Below are positions 7,066-14,656 of a DNA stretch of 23,038 bases, piece after piece. Below the pieces are notes generated by a model. The model saw nothing but the letters and a program-made list of their open reading frames with translations, did no database searches and had not been told where the DNA came from. The DNA comes from CAYWEP01 sp964457405 (GTDB taxonomy: Bacteria; Patescibacteriota; Microgenomatia; Levybacterales; UBA12049). Within the stretch, counting starts at the first letter, position 1, and every line of letters begins with the position of its first letter. The DNA lies in contig CAYWEP010000010.1 in the NCBI GenBank assembly GCA_964457405.1, positions 1-23,038 of the forward strand, read 5' to 3'. Both the position numbers and the translations under genes were made by a program.

Positions 7066-7677
7066 ATGTTAGTCGGCGCATTCGGAGGATTGTATTTGGC
7101 AGGGCAACAGAATAAAGAAGCTAACAATCCTCAACTTACGCCAACACAAGCTCCCTCCCCAACCCCCGACCCAACTGCTGAAAGGGAAAAGTATATATAT
7201 AAAAAAAAATTTTTTTCTTTTCAGTACCCATCTGATTGGATTCTTGAAGAAAGGAAAATTACTAATGGGGTAACTGCGATTGTTGTTTTTCCACCTACAA
7301 AACCCTGTCCCACTCATGTTAATCCTCTAATAGATTGTGAGACGGCACAGACAATATATTTTGAAGTAGGAGAGAACCCTAAGGATCTTTCAATTGAAAT
7401 GTTTAATGAGCCAAATGGTGTTACAGAAGGTCTGAAGTACAACTATACAGATATTCCAATTGCGGGCGTAAACGGATTAAGAACAGCAGATATTCCAAGT
7501 GCGTACGAAAGTGATTATGTATTCGTCAAAAAAGATAAGAAGCTTTTTTCTATTAGACATATAAAAGGACCCGCTACCATACAAATCTCTAAAGAAACAT
7601 TTGACCAAATCCTCTCCACCTTCAAATTCCTCGATCAAGAGCAAGCGGTTGATACGACAAATTCTGTGTTTTTCTAA
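7066..7677 (+). CDS. Single-TM exported protein, PsbP-like, surviving frame after a premature stop
   Basis: From ATG 7066 the frame gives 203 aa. It starts within the TM segment (MLVGAFGGLYLAG), followed by a Pro/Thr linker (TPTQAPSPTPDPT) and a globular domain (KKFFSFQYPSDWILEE...TFDQILSTFKFLD) like the PsbP/lipoprotein-type domains of many CPR surface proteins. The same frame is open upstream to 7000 and adds SFWRKYPWLKWFLPPLVL, which would complete the TM helix, but TAG 6997-6999 separates it from the promoter-proximal ATG. The gene is a paralogue of the partial protein at 1-399. The tail after FLD (QEQAVDTTNSVFF) overlaps a 15-bp tandem duplication. Whether it is expressed by reinitiation or is a young pseudogene cannot be decided here. 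Confidence 0.7.
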   Translation: MLVGAFGGLYLAGQQNKEANNPQLTPTQAPSPTPDPTAEREKYIYKKKFFSFQYPSDWILEERKITNGVTAIVVFPPTKPCPTHVNPLIDCETAQTIYFEVGENPKDLSIEMFNEPNGVTEGLKYNYTDIPIAGVNGLRTADIPSAYESDYVFVKKDKKLFSIRHIKGPATIQISKETFDQILSTFKFLDQEQAVDTTNSVFF

Positions 7678-7697
7678 GGTTTGTTTTTCTAAGGTTT
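7668..7697 (+). repeat. 15-bp tandem duplication at the gene end
   Basis: GTTTTTCTAAGGTTT occurs twice in tandem (7668-7682 and 7683-7697). The first copy contains the TAA stop of the preceding gene. The second runs into the left arm of the hairpin at 7691-7728, so the duplication may have arisen with the palindrome. Confidence 0.85.
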
Positions 7698-7728
7698 CAC
7701 CTTGTAACCTTGTACAAGGTGAAACCTT
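7691..7728. terminator. Perfect 16-bp inverted repeat between convergent genes
   Basis: The arms AAGGTTTCACCTTGTA and TACAAGGTGAAACCTT enclose the loop ACCTTG. It lies between the + strand gene ending at 7677 and the minus-strand mrdA ending at 7745, so it can serve as a terminator for both, though there is no long U tract. It is a relative of the hairpin at 2776-2805. Confidence 0.75.
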
Positions 7729-7744
7729 CACAAGACTAATGACA

Positions 7745-9520
7745 TTACTTTGTAAACCAGGCCTCAAGGACTTTTTTGGCGATTGGTGCTGCGACGCTTG
7801 ATCCTTCACCTGAAGATTCAGCAAGAACGGTTACGACAATTTCGGGATTATATGCCGGGGCAAAGAGGGTTATCCAGGCGTGTGGCAAGGTTTTTTCTCC
7901 TCCGTGCTGCGCAGTTCCTGTTTTACATGCAACAGTTACCTTTCTATAGTCTTTGAAACCAGCGGCGACAGTCGCTTGTGGCGCTTCTAAGAAGTTCTTC
8001 CCGTCAATTCTTAATTCTGAATTCTTAACTCTAAATTCAAATAAAGGCCAGGCAACGCCTCCCGGACTGCATGCTTGCACCATTCCCTCCCGTATAAGAT
8101 CAATCGTCCCTTTCTGTACAATATCTTTATTGAGCACCTTCTCGTGTTCATTTTTTATTATTTTCGGTTGATAAAGCGTGCCGCCATTGGCAATAACTTG
8201 CGTAAATGCATTCACCTGGAGTGGCGTTGTCAATAAATATCCCTGGCCGATGCCATAAATAAATGTATCGCCTAAATACCAGGGTTCGCCTATTGTTTTT
8301 TTCTTCCATTCCTGCGTCGGCAGCACTCCCTCCTCTTCTCCGCCAAGAGGAATTGACAATTTCCGTCCGATACCAAATTTGCCGGCAGTTTGAGAAAGCC
8401 GGTCAACATTTACCATCTCAGCCAATGTATAAAAAAAAATGTCATTTGATCGACTGATCGCTTTGACGACATTAACATCACCGTCTGTTCTCCCGTACTG
8501 TGTAAAAAGCCAGTTGGAGAAAGAGTACTCATTTATCTTGATTACCCCCGTATCTTTTATAAGAAAATTGCTATCAATGACCTTATTCTCAAGTCCTGAC
8601 GCCGCAGTGATAATTTTAAATGTCGATCCTGGAGGATAGACACCCGCAATTGCTCTATTCATCATGGGCTGATTCTCAGAATCCGTCAGAATGTCCGTGA
8701 CACTCCTATAGCCACTCGTTGATGCCTTATATGTCGCGTCAAGCGTAAAAAGATTGGGGTCAAACGTCGGCTTTGAAATCATAGCCAGTATCTCGCCTTT
8801 CGGCATTGACACCACAACCGCGCCTTTTTTTACATCGTGCAGCGCCGCAAAGACTGCATCCTGCAATTTACTGTCAATTGTTACGGTAATATCTCGACCA
8901 GGAATGGGATCTGTCTGCCCCAATGTCCGAACAAACTTTCCCATTGCATCAACTTCAATCAGTTGCTTTCCATTTGTTCCCGAAAGAACATGCTCATATT
9001 GTCTTTCAATACCCGTTTTCCCGATCCAATCGGTTAAATGGTAATCAGAAAATTCTCTTGACGCTAACTCTTCTTTTGAGATCTGCCCAACAAAACCGAG
9101 TATATGGGAAAACCTATCTTTGTAGGGGTATTCGCGAAGCGAATCTATCTCAATATTTTTCGCACCCAAAGCGAGTCGGGAGAGAGCGGTTTCCTGGTTC
9201 AGAAGTGATGTCTTCTCTTTCTCTATTTCTCTATATCCAGGCTTATTAAAAACGAGCGGCACCCCATTCCTGTCAAAAATTACCCCTCGAGGCGCATAAA
9301 TAATTTTTGTTCGAATACGGTTGGAGTCGGAAAGGGTACGGTAATAGCTACCCTGAAAAAGCTGCAGTGAGATTAAACGAAAAAGAAGCAGACCAAAGGC
9401 GAGGAGGAAAAACAAGAGAAGAATACGGCTTCGCATGAAGTGCTCCATCTGCTCTTGATAGTGCCACCTTACTATTTTCTCCGATTTAATATGATCTGCG
9501 AAGGCATGCCCAACTTTCAT
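7745..9520 (-). CDS. mrdA: Penicillin-binding protein 2 (peptidoglycan transpeptidase of the elongasome)
   Basis: Cross-links peptidoglycan during rod elongation. It has one N-terminal TM helix (ILLLFFLLAFGLLLFRLISLQLF), a pedestal/dimerisation domain (APRGVIFDRNG), and transpeptidase motifs SxxK in PPGSTFK, SxN in SRSND and KTG in ACKTGTAQHG. It is last in mreB-mreC-mreD-mrdA. The start is uncertain. An ATG at 9613 would add 31 residues encoded by an AT-rich repeat; 9520 (MKVGHAFADH) avoids it; 9436 (MRSRILLL) has GGAG six nt upstream. An AT-rich in-frame stretch FRVKNSELRI just before the KTG region, absent from ordinary PBP2, looks repeat-derived. The mreD stop lies 123 bp upstream of the chosen start, long for such an operon. 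Confidence 0.93.
   Translation of the reverse strand: MKVGHAFADHIKSEKIVRWHYQEQMEHFMRSRILLLFFLLAFGLLLFRLISLQLFQGSYYRTLSDSNRIRTKIIYAPRGVIFDRNGVPLVFNKPGYREIEKEKTSLLNQETALSRLALGAKNIEIDSLREYPYKDRFSHILGFVGQISKEELASREFSDYHLTDWIGKTGIERQYEHVLSGTNGKQLIEVDAMGKFVRTLGQTDPIPGRDITVTIDSKLQDAVFAALHDVKKGAVVVSMPKGEILAMISKPTFDPNLFTLDATYKASTSGYRSVTDILTDSENQPMMNRAIAGVYPPGSTFKIITAASGLENKVIDSNFLIKDTGVIKINEYSFSNWLFTQYGRTDGDVNVVKAISRSNDIFFYTLAEMVNVDRLSQTAGKFGIGRKLSIPLGGEEEGVLPTQEWKKKTIGEPWYLGDTFIYGIGQGYLLTTPLQVNAFTQVIANGGTLYQPKIIKNEHEKVLNKDIVQKGTIDLIREGMVQACSPGGVAWPLFEFRVKNSELRIDGKNFLEAPQATVAAGFKDYRKVTVACKTGTAQHGGEKTLPHAWITLFAPAYNPEIVVTVLAESSGEGSSVAAPIAKKVLEAWFTK
8004..8042 (-). repeat. AT-rich word repeat inside mrdA
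   Basis: The minus strand has the near-repeats GAATTTAGAGTTAAGAATT and CAGAATTAAGAATT. They are translated as EFRVKNSELRI in a loop between the catalytic domain blocks. Such AATTCAGAATTAAGAATT-type words are common intergenic repeats in CPR genomes (from memory), here accommodated in frame. Confidence 0.5.
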
Positions 9521-9524
9521 AATT

Positions 9525-9643
9525 TGATGTTTGAATCTGGACTCTAGAAGCTGGACCTTGATGTTAGAGAATAGAAGATAGAGTTTTTTCCAACTTCTAC
9601 ATTCGAACTTCAAATTCTAGCTTCAAGCATCGAATGTCTAATC
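9525..9643 (-). repeat. AT-rich degenerate repeat between mreD and mrdA
   Basis: The segment is built of variants of TTCTAGCTTC / GAAGCTAGAA / TAGAAGTTGG and related words on both strands. It is open in the mrdA frame, giving a possible but unlikely 31-residue extension (MKFECRSWKKLYLLF...). I interpret it as an intergenic repeat, not coding sequence. Confidence 0.5.
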
Positions 9644-10057
9644 TCAAAGCTGTTTGGCTTCTGGCCTTTTAAAAACACTTACTATTTTAAACAACAATCC
9701 AGCAAGGAACATACCGAACACTGCTTGTAAAAACGCATGCTCATACCCAAATAGCGTTATGTAAAGCAATACACCGAAAAAAGAGGACAAAAACACAAAA
9801 GGCAGCGTCGTTATTTCGTATTTTCGCTCGTATAAGAAAACCAGGAGAAAAAAGAATGTAAAAAAAAGACTCGTTTGCCCTAATGCCCGTAATGCAAAAA
9901 GGTCAAGGAATAATCCGGCAAAAAAAGCAAGAGCAAATACGGCAAGATTGCGAAATAATACGGCAAAAACGAGTAAAAACAAAAGAACCAAGGGCATTGT
10001 TGTCACCGTTCCCTCTATCAATAAAAAAAATACTAGTCCAAGCAGGATGAGAAGCAT
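9644..10057 (-). CDS. mreD: Rod shape-determining protein MreD
   Basis: 137 aa, very hydrophobic, with about four to five TM helices and the pattern expected of MreD (LLILLGLVFFLLIEGT, FFAGLFLDLFALRALGQTSL, FFTFFFLLVFLYERKYE). The FFAGLFLDL...G segment corresponds to the family's conserved G-x-x-x-D helix. It starts one nt after the mreC stop (TAATATG), so the two are translationally coupled. It connects MreC/MreB to peptidoglycan synthesis at the membrane. Confidence 0.88.
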   Translation of the reverse strand: MLLILLGLVFFLLIEGTVTTMPLVLLFLLVFAVLFRNLAVFALAFFAGLFLDLFALRALGQTSLFFTFFFLLVFLYERKYEITTLPFVFLSSFFGVLLYITLFGYEHAFLQAVFGMFLAGLLFKIVSVFKRPEAKQL

Positions 10058-10058
10058 A

Positions 10059-10859
10059 TTAATTTGCAGTAATGATAAAAACTATCGGAATCCTTGCTAT
10101 GTCCACAAGACCCCTGACTTGCGCCGACTGAAAAAGCGCACTTGCCTTCTTATCAACCGAGATTATTTTTCCGACAATCAAGTCAGGAGGGTATCCTTTA
10201 CCGTTTTCGTCTCTGTCTCCTTTTGTTACGACAAGGTCATTAACCGTAAGCTTGTCAGAAAGAACAACATTTTTCAAAAGCATAACGCCGTTTGCTTGCC
10301 CCGAAACAACACCAAACGCATTTGTTTGTGCTGTTCTCGCGGTAAAAGAAATATTGCTGTCTGTCACCAGCTTTACGAGGGATACATGCGGCGTAACCTT
10401 CGTAACAATACCTAACAGATTGTCTTTATAAACAACAATGTATCCTTTTTCTATGCTATCATTGAAACCTTTGTCCAAAACGATCTCTGATGGAAGCGAA
10501 ATACCGGGAAGAAATCCTTTCAACCCAATAACCGTTGCCGGAAGAAGTGTTTTTGCCTGTGGATCGGCTGTTTGAAATTGGTCCCGAAGCGCTTTTACCT
10601 CGGTTTCGAGCGTTTTTTGTCTTTTTGACTGACTCCAGAGAGTGCTATTCTCTTCCTCAAGCTGTCGTATTCTGTCTCCTCCCCCTATGCCAGAAAATCC
10701 ACCAAACGCGCTATAGACCGTGCGCTGCAGCGGAGCAACCACGAGTTCTACCGTCCCCCTCGCGACAAAAAAAACGGGTGATCGAAATACGGTAAGGAGA
10801 AAAACGCTGAGAATGAGAAAAAGTAAAGCAGTGAGGGAGAGTCCCCTCCTTTTTTGCAT
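10059..10859 (-). CDS. mreC: Rod shape-determining protein MreC
   Basis: 266 aa. A basic start (MQKRRG) and one TM helix (LTALLFLILSVFLLTVF) are followed by a coiled coil (RQLEEENSTLWSQSKRQKTLETEVKALRDQF) and the two beta-barrel MreC domain (ATVIGLKGFLPGIS, LDKGFNDSIEKGYIVV, GIVTKVTPHVSLVKLVTDSN, NDLVVTKGDRDENGKGYPPDLIVGKI). These are the standard features of the periplasmic/extracellular scaffold that binds PBP2. It has its own promoter in the 43-bp gap to mreB, ending 7 nt before the ATG. Confidence 0.95.
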   Translation of the reverse strand: MQKRRGLSLTALLFLILSVFLLTVFRSPVFFVARGTVELVVAPLQRTVYSAFGGFSGIGGGDRIRQLEEENSTLWSQSKRQKTLETEVKALRDQFQTADPQAKTLLPATVIGLKGFLPGISLPSEIVLDKGFNDSIEKGYIVVYKDNLLGIVTKVTPHVSLVKLVTDSNISFTARTAQTNAFGVVSGQANGVMLLKNVVLSDKLTVNDLVVTKGDRDENGKGYPPDLIVGKIISVDKKASALFQSAQVRGLVDIARIPIVFIITAN

Positions 10860-10866
10860 ATAGGCT

Positions 10867-10895
10867 ATTGTAGTCCGTTTGTGGTCTTATGACAA
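10867..10895 (-). promoter_or_regulatory. mreC promoter (leaderless type)
   Basis: Minus strand TTGTCA (10890-10895), a 17-bp spacer and TACAAT (10867-10872). The mreC ATG (10859) follows after 7 nt, so transcription should start at or next to the ATG. Confidence 0.7.
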
Positions 10896-10902
10896 GGGAA
10901 AA

Positions 10903-12054
10903 TTACTTCAGTCCCCCAGTCACCTTCACCCGCGACAATATTGATTCATCTTCAAGCACCTTGCCTGTCCCCCGAACAACAGTGGTGAGAGGGTCTTCGG
11001 CGAGGATGACAGGCATGTGCGTCCGCTCAACAATCAGTTGATCAATACCGGATAGCAAAGCGCCGCCGCCTGTCAACAAGATACCGTGTTCCAGAATGTC
11101 GGAAATGAGATCAGGTGGCGCTTCTTCGATCACATCGGCGATGCTTTCAATAATCTGTGTTATCACCGGTGAGAGTGCCTCACGTATTTCAGATTCCGAG
11201 ACTCGTAAGCTTCTTGGCAGACCTGTCTCAATGTCCCTCCCTCTGACAATCGCCATTTTCTCATCCCTCTCCATTTCATCTTCTTGTTTTTCCTCCTCGG
11301 TAACTTTTGCCTTTTGCCCGCCTGCAACGCTTGCGCTAGCATTGCGGGCAGGCCTTTTAACTTTTAACTTTTTTTGGTATGCGCTGCCTATTCGAATTTT
11401 CAGGTCCTCTGCTGTCCGTTCCCCAAGCAAGAGCCCATGACGCAAACGCATATAGTGAAGAATCGCTTGGTCCATCTCATCACCTGCAAGCCTGAGTGAC
11501 TTGCTGACAACAATACCGCCAAGTGAAATAATCGCAATCTCTGTTGTCCCGCCGCCTATATCAACGACCATAATGCCTGTTGATTGAAAAACCGATATCC
11601 CCTGGCCGATAGCCGCGGCCATCGGCTCCTCAATCAAAAACGCTTCGCGTGCGCCAGCTGAAAGCGTTGCCTCCCACACTGCCCGACGCTCAACTTCAGT
11701 CACCGCCGACGGAATACCGATCACAACTCTAGGCCTCGCCCACATCGCCGGTAAAAAACTCCCGATCTCATGAATCTGGCGGACATAAAACGATATCATT
11801 GCCTCGGTGGCATCAAAATCAGAAATGACTCCCCCCCGAAGCGGCCGGACAGTGATGATTGATAAAGGAGTCTTTCCCATCATTTTCTTTGCCTCGGCAC
11901 CGATGGCAATCAGTTTTTTGGTTTTCTTCTGCAGAGCAACTACAGATGGCTCACGAATAACGATGCCTTTCCCCCGCACCCAAACAAGCGTGTTTGCTGT
12001 TCCGAGATCAATACCGACATCATGAGAAAAAAAGGAGAAAATGCGATCAATCAT
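10903..12054 (-). CDS. mreB: Rod shape-determining protein MreB with a repeat-derived insertion
   Basis: The actin-like ATPase that forms membrane-associated filaments and directs cell-wall synthesis. Signature blocks: VGIDLGTANTLVWVRGKGIV (phosphate 1), IGIPSAVTEVERRAV, DIGGGTTEIAIISLGGIV (phosphate 2), GDEMDQAI, and ILLTGGGALLSGID (adenosine). It is 383 aa versus about 340-350 usually. The extra ~38 residues lie between IGSAYQK and MAIVRGRDIETGLP and comprise the PARNAS palindrome (residues 235-246) plus a charged stretch EEEKQEDEMERDEK. Both flanking strands are intact, so the insertion forms a surface loop. A strong promoter ends 6 nt before the ATG. It is the first gene of the mre cluster and divergent from the O-antigen-ligase-like gene. 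Confidence 0.97.
   Translation of the reverse strand: MIDRIFSFFSHDVGIDLGTANTLVWVRGKGIVIREPSVVALQKKTKKLIAIGAEAKKMMGKTPLSIITVRPLRGGVISDFDATEAMISFYVRQIHEIGSFLPAMWARPRVVIGIPSAVTEVERRAVWEATLSAGAREAFLIEEPMAAAIGQGISVFQSTGIMVVDIGGGTTEIAIISLGGIVVSKSLRLAGDEMDQAILHYMRLRHGLLLGERTAEDLKIRIGSAYQKKLKVKRPARNASASVAGGQKAKVTEEEKQEDEMERDEKMAIVRGRDIETGLPRSLRVSESEIREALSPVITQIIESIADVIEEAPPDLISDILEHGILLTGGGALLSGIDQLIVERTHMPVILAEDPLTTVVRGTGKVLEDESILSRVKVTGGLK
11317..11352 (-). repeat. 36-bp PARNAS palindrome inside mreB
   Basis: Same length as the copy in topA (2421-2456). The outer 10 and 15 bases are identical; differences are confined to the central 11. It reads in the same frame and orientation (PARNASASVAGG) and is flanked by A-rich words (AAAGTTAAAAGTTAAAAGG before, CAAAAGGCAAAAGTTA after) like those after the topA copy. 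Confidence 0.87.
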
Positions 12055-12060
12055 GCACTC

Positions 12061-12089
12061 ATTCTATCACCTTGTTGATACCCTGCCAA
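12061..12089 (-). promoter_or_regulatory. mreB promoter (leaderless type)
   Basis: Minus strand TTGGCA (12084-12089), a 17-bp spacer ending in TGA, and TAGAAT (12061-12066): an extended -10 with a near-consensus -35. It ends 6 nt before the mreB ATG at 12054. Confidence 0.75.
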
Positions 12090-12106
12090 TATGATAGGAT
12101 GAGAAA

Positions 12107-12187
12107 TAGCAATTTTCATTTTTCAATTTGAAATTTTCAAATTTGGATTTCATTGCAAATTGGAAATTAAAAATTGAAAATTTACTT
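12107..12187. repeat. AT-rich imperfect inverted repeat upstream of the ligase-like gene
   Basis: The segment consists of variants of AATTTTCAATTTTTAATTTCC. The left part (AATTTTCATTTTTCAATTTG) roughly mirrors the right part (GGAAATTAAAAATTGAAAATTT), so the whole can fold back on itself. It occupies most of the mreB-to-12196 intergenic region. The design is similar in spirit to the 15237-15326 element but lacks its GC-rich core. Confidence 0.65.
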
Positions 12188-12195
12188 GTGAATAG

Positions 12196-14625
12196 ATGAA
12201 CATTATCCGGTATTGCAACAAGATCATCGAGTACTCCTTTTACGCACTTTTTTTCTTCGTCCCACTTATCTTCACCAACAGCAACTCTGAGCTTTTTGAA
12301 CTCACGAAAATGTGGGTTACCTGGGGGTTGACCATCATTATTGCCACAGCATGGTTCAGCAAAATGCTTATAGAAAAGCGGGTGCGCATACAACGTACAC
12401 CACTTGATATTCCCATACTGCTTTTTCTCCTCTCGCAAGGCATTGCCACAATTTTTTCCCTTGATTTGCGGACGTCTTTGTGGGGATATTACTCACGATT
12501 CAATGGAGGCTTTCTCTCGCTTGTAACCTATGCGTTTCTCTACTATGCATTTGTTACAAATCTTATCGCGCCTTCATCCCAACAGGACAATCAACAAAAG
12601 CAACCAAACTCAGTTGAGCAACGGCAATTTCGCTTCCATTTGCTGTGGTTTGTTGCCGGTGTTGTAACCTCGCTTTTAGGGTTTTTTCTCACCATTGCAA
12701 CAAATTTACCATTTTTCCTTATAGTAGGTCTTCTCGCATCGCTTTTTCTTTTTATTCTCTCTTTCCCCAATGAGATACCCTTCCGCATAGCATTTATCAC
12801 GCTTGTGTCCGGAATAGTCGTAGCGTTTTGGGGGTTACCATCCCACTTTGGCTATGACCCAACCTGTCTTTTATTTCGCCAAAGTTTTGACGTTGCTTGT
12901 TGGACAGAAGCATTTCGGCCAACAATCCGCATCTTCTCAACACTTGGCCAGCCCGCGTGGCTGGCTGCGTATCTGGCAGTTCTCCTCTTGCCGGTAATCG
13001 CATATTTTACCTATCTAACTACCAAGGATGAACCGCTGACAAGAAACCGTCTGTATCTTATTTTCATGTACTGGCTTCTTCTTGTGCTTTTCTATGTCGA
13101 TCTCACTTTTGCGTCAACGAGAGCAGGATTTGCGGGATTTTGGGCGGCGAATATGTTTTTCTGGGCATTTGTCTTGCTTAAAGTACTCCTGTCTAAAGCT
13201 AATAAACGCGTGTGGCTGAAGCCGTTTCTCATAGCCAATATCACATTTCTCCTCGTGACATTTCTCTTTGGACTACCAATCACTCAATTGCAAAAATATA
13301 CCTTCCCTAATCTTATCCGCGTTGTCACAAAGCCTGTGTTTGCGCAAGAGACAGGAAAAACACAAAAGCAAACCGAACAAGCACAAAGCGGGTCTCTTGA
13401 AGCAGGCATCACGGACTCCGGAAAAATACGCCTCCTCGTTTGGAAAGGAGCAATTGATATATGGAAGGCAAATCCGCTATTTGGTAGCGGCGTTGAGACG
13501 TATGCATGGGCATATTACAAGCATCGGCCAAAAGAGCACAATCTGACGTCTGAATGGGATTACCTCTACAACAAAGCGCACAATGAATATCTCAATTATC
13601 TTGCAACAACCGGCGCATTCGGCTTTGGGACATATGTCCTTATGAGTCTGTGGTTTTTTGTCGGGGTCGGCAAAAAAATGTATCAGGAGCGAAAAAATGT
13701 ACTTGATCGAAACTCGATCATTACTATCTCTCTCCTTGGTGCGTATATCGCAATCATTATTAGCAATTTTCTCGGTTTCTCCGTTGTTATGATAAATATC
13801 TTTCTTTTTCTTATTCCTGCATTTGTTTTTACATTGGAACATACGCTTAAGAACAAAACAGTCAGTATGACTGCAAAGAAAAATCCTATCATTACGGTCT
13901 CCGGATTACAATGGACAGGAATTGTCCTTTTCTTCCTTTTTGCCTGTTATCTTATTTTTCTTCTCATCACTTTCTGGCGGGCAGACAGATCGTATGCACT
14001 TGGATTTAATCTCAATCGCGTAGGCGAATACCAGCAAGCGTTTCCGAACTTAAAAAAGGCTTACGAGCTTCGACCTGCAGAACCGGTCTTTAGAGACGAA
14101 TATGCGTATAACAATGTTGTTCTTGCAGTAGGACTCTACCAGGCAAATGACGCGGCAAATGCAGCAACATTTGCACAACAAGCAATAGCCTTAAATGACG
14201 ATAGCGTCACACATCATCCGAATAATCTTCTTTTCTGGAAAAATCGCGTGCGCATTTTTTATACCTTAAGCCAAATTGACAAAAAATATTTCGTACTGGC
14301 AGTGCAGGCTATTCAAAAAGCCCGTGAATTGGCGCCCACTGATGCAAAGATAGCATATAATGAAGGTATCATAGTAGGACAGGCTGGACAACTCGATCAA
14401 GGAATAAAATCGCTTGAAGAAACAGTGAAATTAAAACCTGACTATCAGGACGCCTACTATGCGCTTGGGCTTTTTTATCGGCAGAAAGCAACTGGCGGCG
14501 GAGCAACGGTAATTGATCCGAGGATGCAAGAAAAAGCAGTCGCGACGATGAAGTATATCCTTGAAAAACTCAATCCGAAAAATGAGACAGCAAAACAGGA
14601 ATTGAAAAAATGGAACGCTTTGTAG
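12196..14625 (+). CDS. O-antigen ligase/polymerase-like membrane protein with C-terminal TPR repeats
   Basis: 809 aa. Residues 1 to about 600 contain some 11-12 TM helices. The long extracytoplasmic loop has the hallmarks of the Wzy_C/O-antigen ligase superfamily: ASTRAGFAGFWAANMFFW, then LLVWKGAIDIWKANPLFGSGVETYAWAY and NKAHNEYLNYLATTGAFGFGTYV. After the last TM (about residues 575-595) come TPR-like repeats (QQAFPNLKKAYELRPAEP, IQKARELAPTDAKIAYNEG, QGIKSLEETVKLKPDYQDAYYALGLFY). The family joins or polymerises glycans on lipid or protein carriers; the substrate cannot be told from sequence. It is divergent from mreB and stops 31 bp before def. No clear promoter hexamer is seen next to the ATG, and an AT-rich repeat lies directly upstream. 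Confidence 0.88.
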   Translation: MNIIRYCNKIIEYSFYALFFFVPLIFTNSNSELFELTKMWVTWGLTIIIATAWFSKMLIEKRVRIQRTPLDIPILLFLLSQGIATIFSLDLRTSLWGYYSRFNGGFLSLVTYAFLYYAFVTNLIAPSSQQDNQQKQPNSVEQRQFRFHLLWFVAGVVTSLLGFFLTIATNLPFFLIVGLLASLFLFILSFPNEIPFRIAFITLVSGIVVAFWGLPSHFGYDPTCLLFRQSFDVACWTEAFRPTIRIFSTLGQPAWLAAYLAVLLLPVIAYFTYLTTKDEPLTRNRLYLIFMYWLLLVLFYVDLTFASTRAGFAGFWAANMFFWAFVLLKVLLSKANKRVWLKPFLIANITFLLVTFLFGLPITQLQKYTFPNLIRVVTKPVFAQETGKTQKQTEQAQSGSLEAGITDSGKIRLLVWKGAIDIWKANPLFGSGVETYAWAYYKHRPKEHNLTSEWDYLYNKAHNEYLNYLATTGAFGFGTYVLMSLWFFVGVGKKMYQERKNVLDRNSIITISLLGAYIAIIISNFLGFSVVMINIFLFLIPAFVFTLEHTLKNKTVSMTAKKNPIITVSGLQWTGIVLFFLFACYLIFLLITFWRADRSYALGFNLNRVGEYQQAFPNLKKAYELRPAEPVFRDEYAYNNVVLAVGLYQANDAANAATFAQQAIALNDDSVTHHPNNLLFWKNRVRIFYTLSQIDKKYFVLAVQAIQKARELAPTDAKIAYNEGIIVGQAGQLDQGIKSLEETVKLKPDYQDAYYALGLFYRQKATGGGATVIDPRMQEKAVATMKYILEKLNPKNETAKQELKKWNAL

Positions 14626-14644
14626 ATTGAGACATACTCTCAAT

Positions 14645-14650
14645 TATAAT
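14645..14650 (+). promoter_or_regulatory. -10 element of def
   Basis: A perfect TATAAT ends 6 nt before the def ATG at 14657. No good -35 lies at the right distance. It fits the leaderless geometry seen elsewhere in this window. Confidence 0.6.
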
Positions 14651-14656
14651 ACGCCC

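Noticed and set aside
2421..11352. CRISPR array or insertion sequences
   Set aside because: The repeats are dispersed, palindromic and not regularly spaced; no cas genes, transposase or integrase is present.
12067..12438. A 123-codon minus-strand frame over the start of the ligase-like gene
   Set aside because: It is antisense to the hydrophobic start of a clear membrane protein and partly made of the AT-rich repeat.
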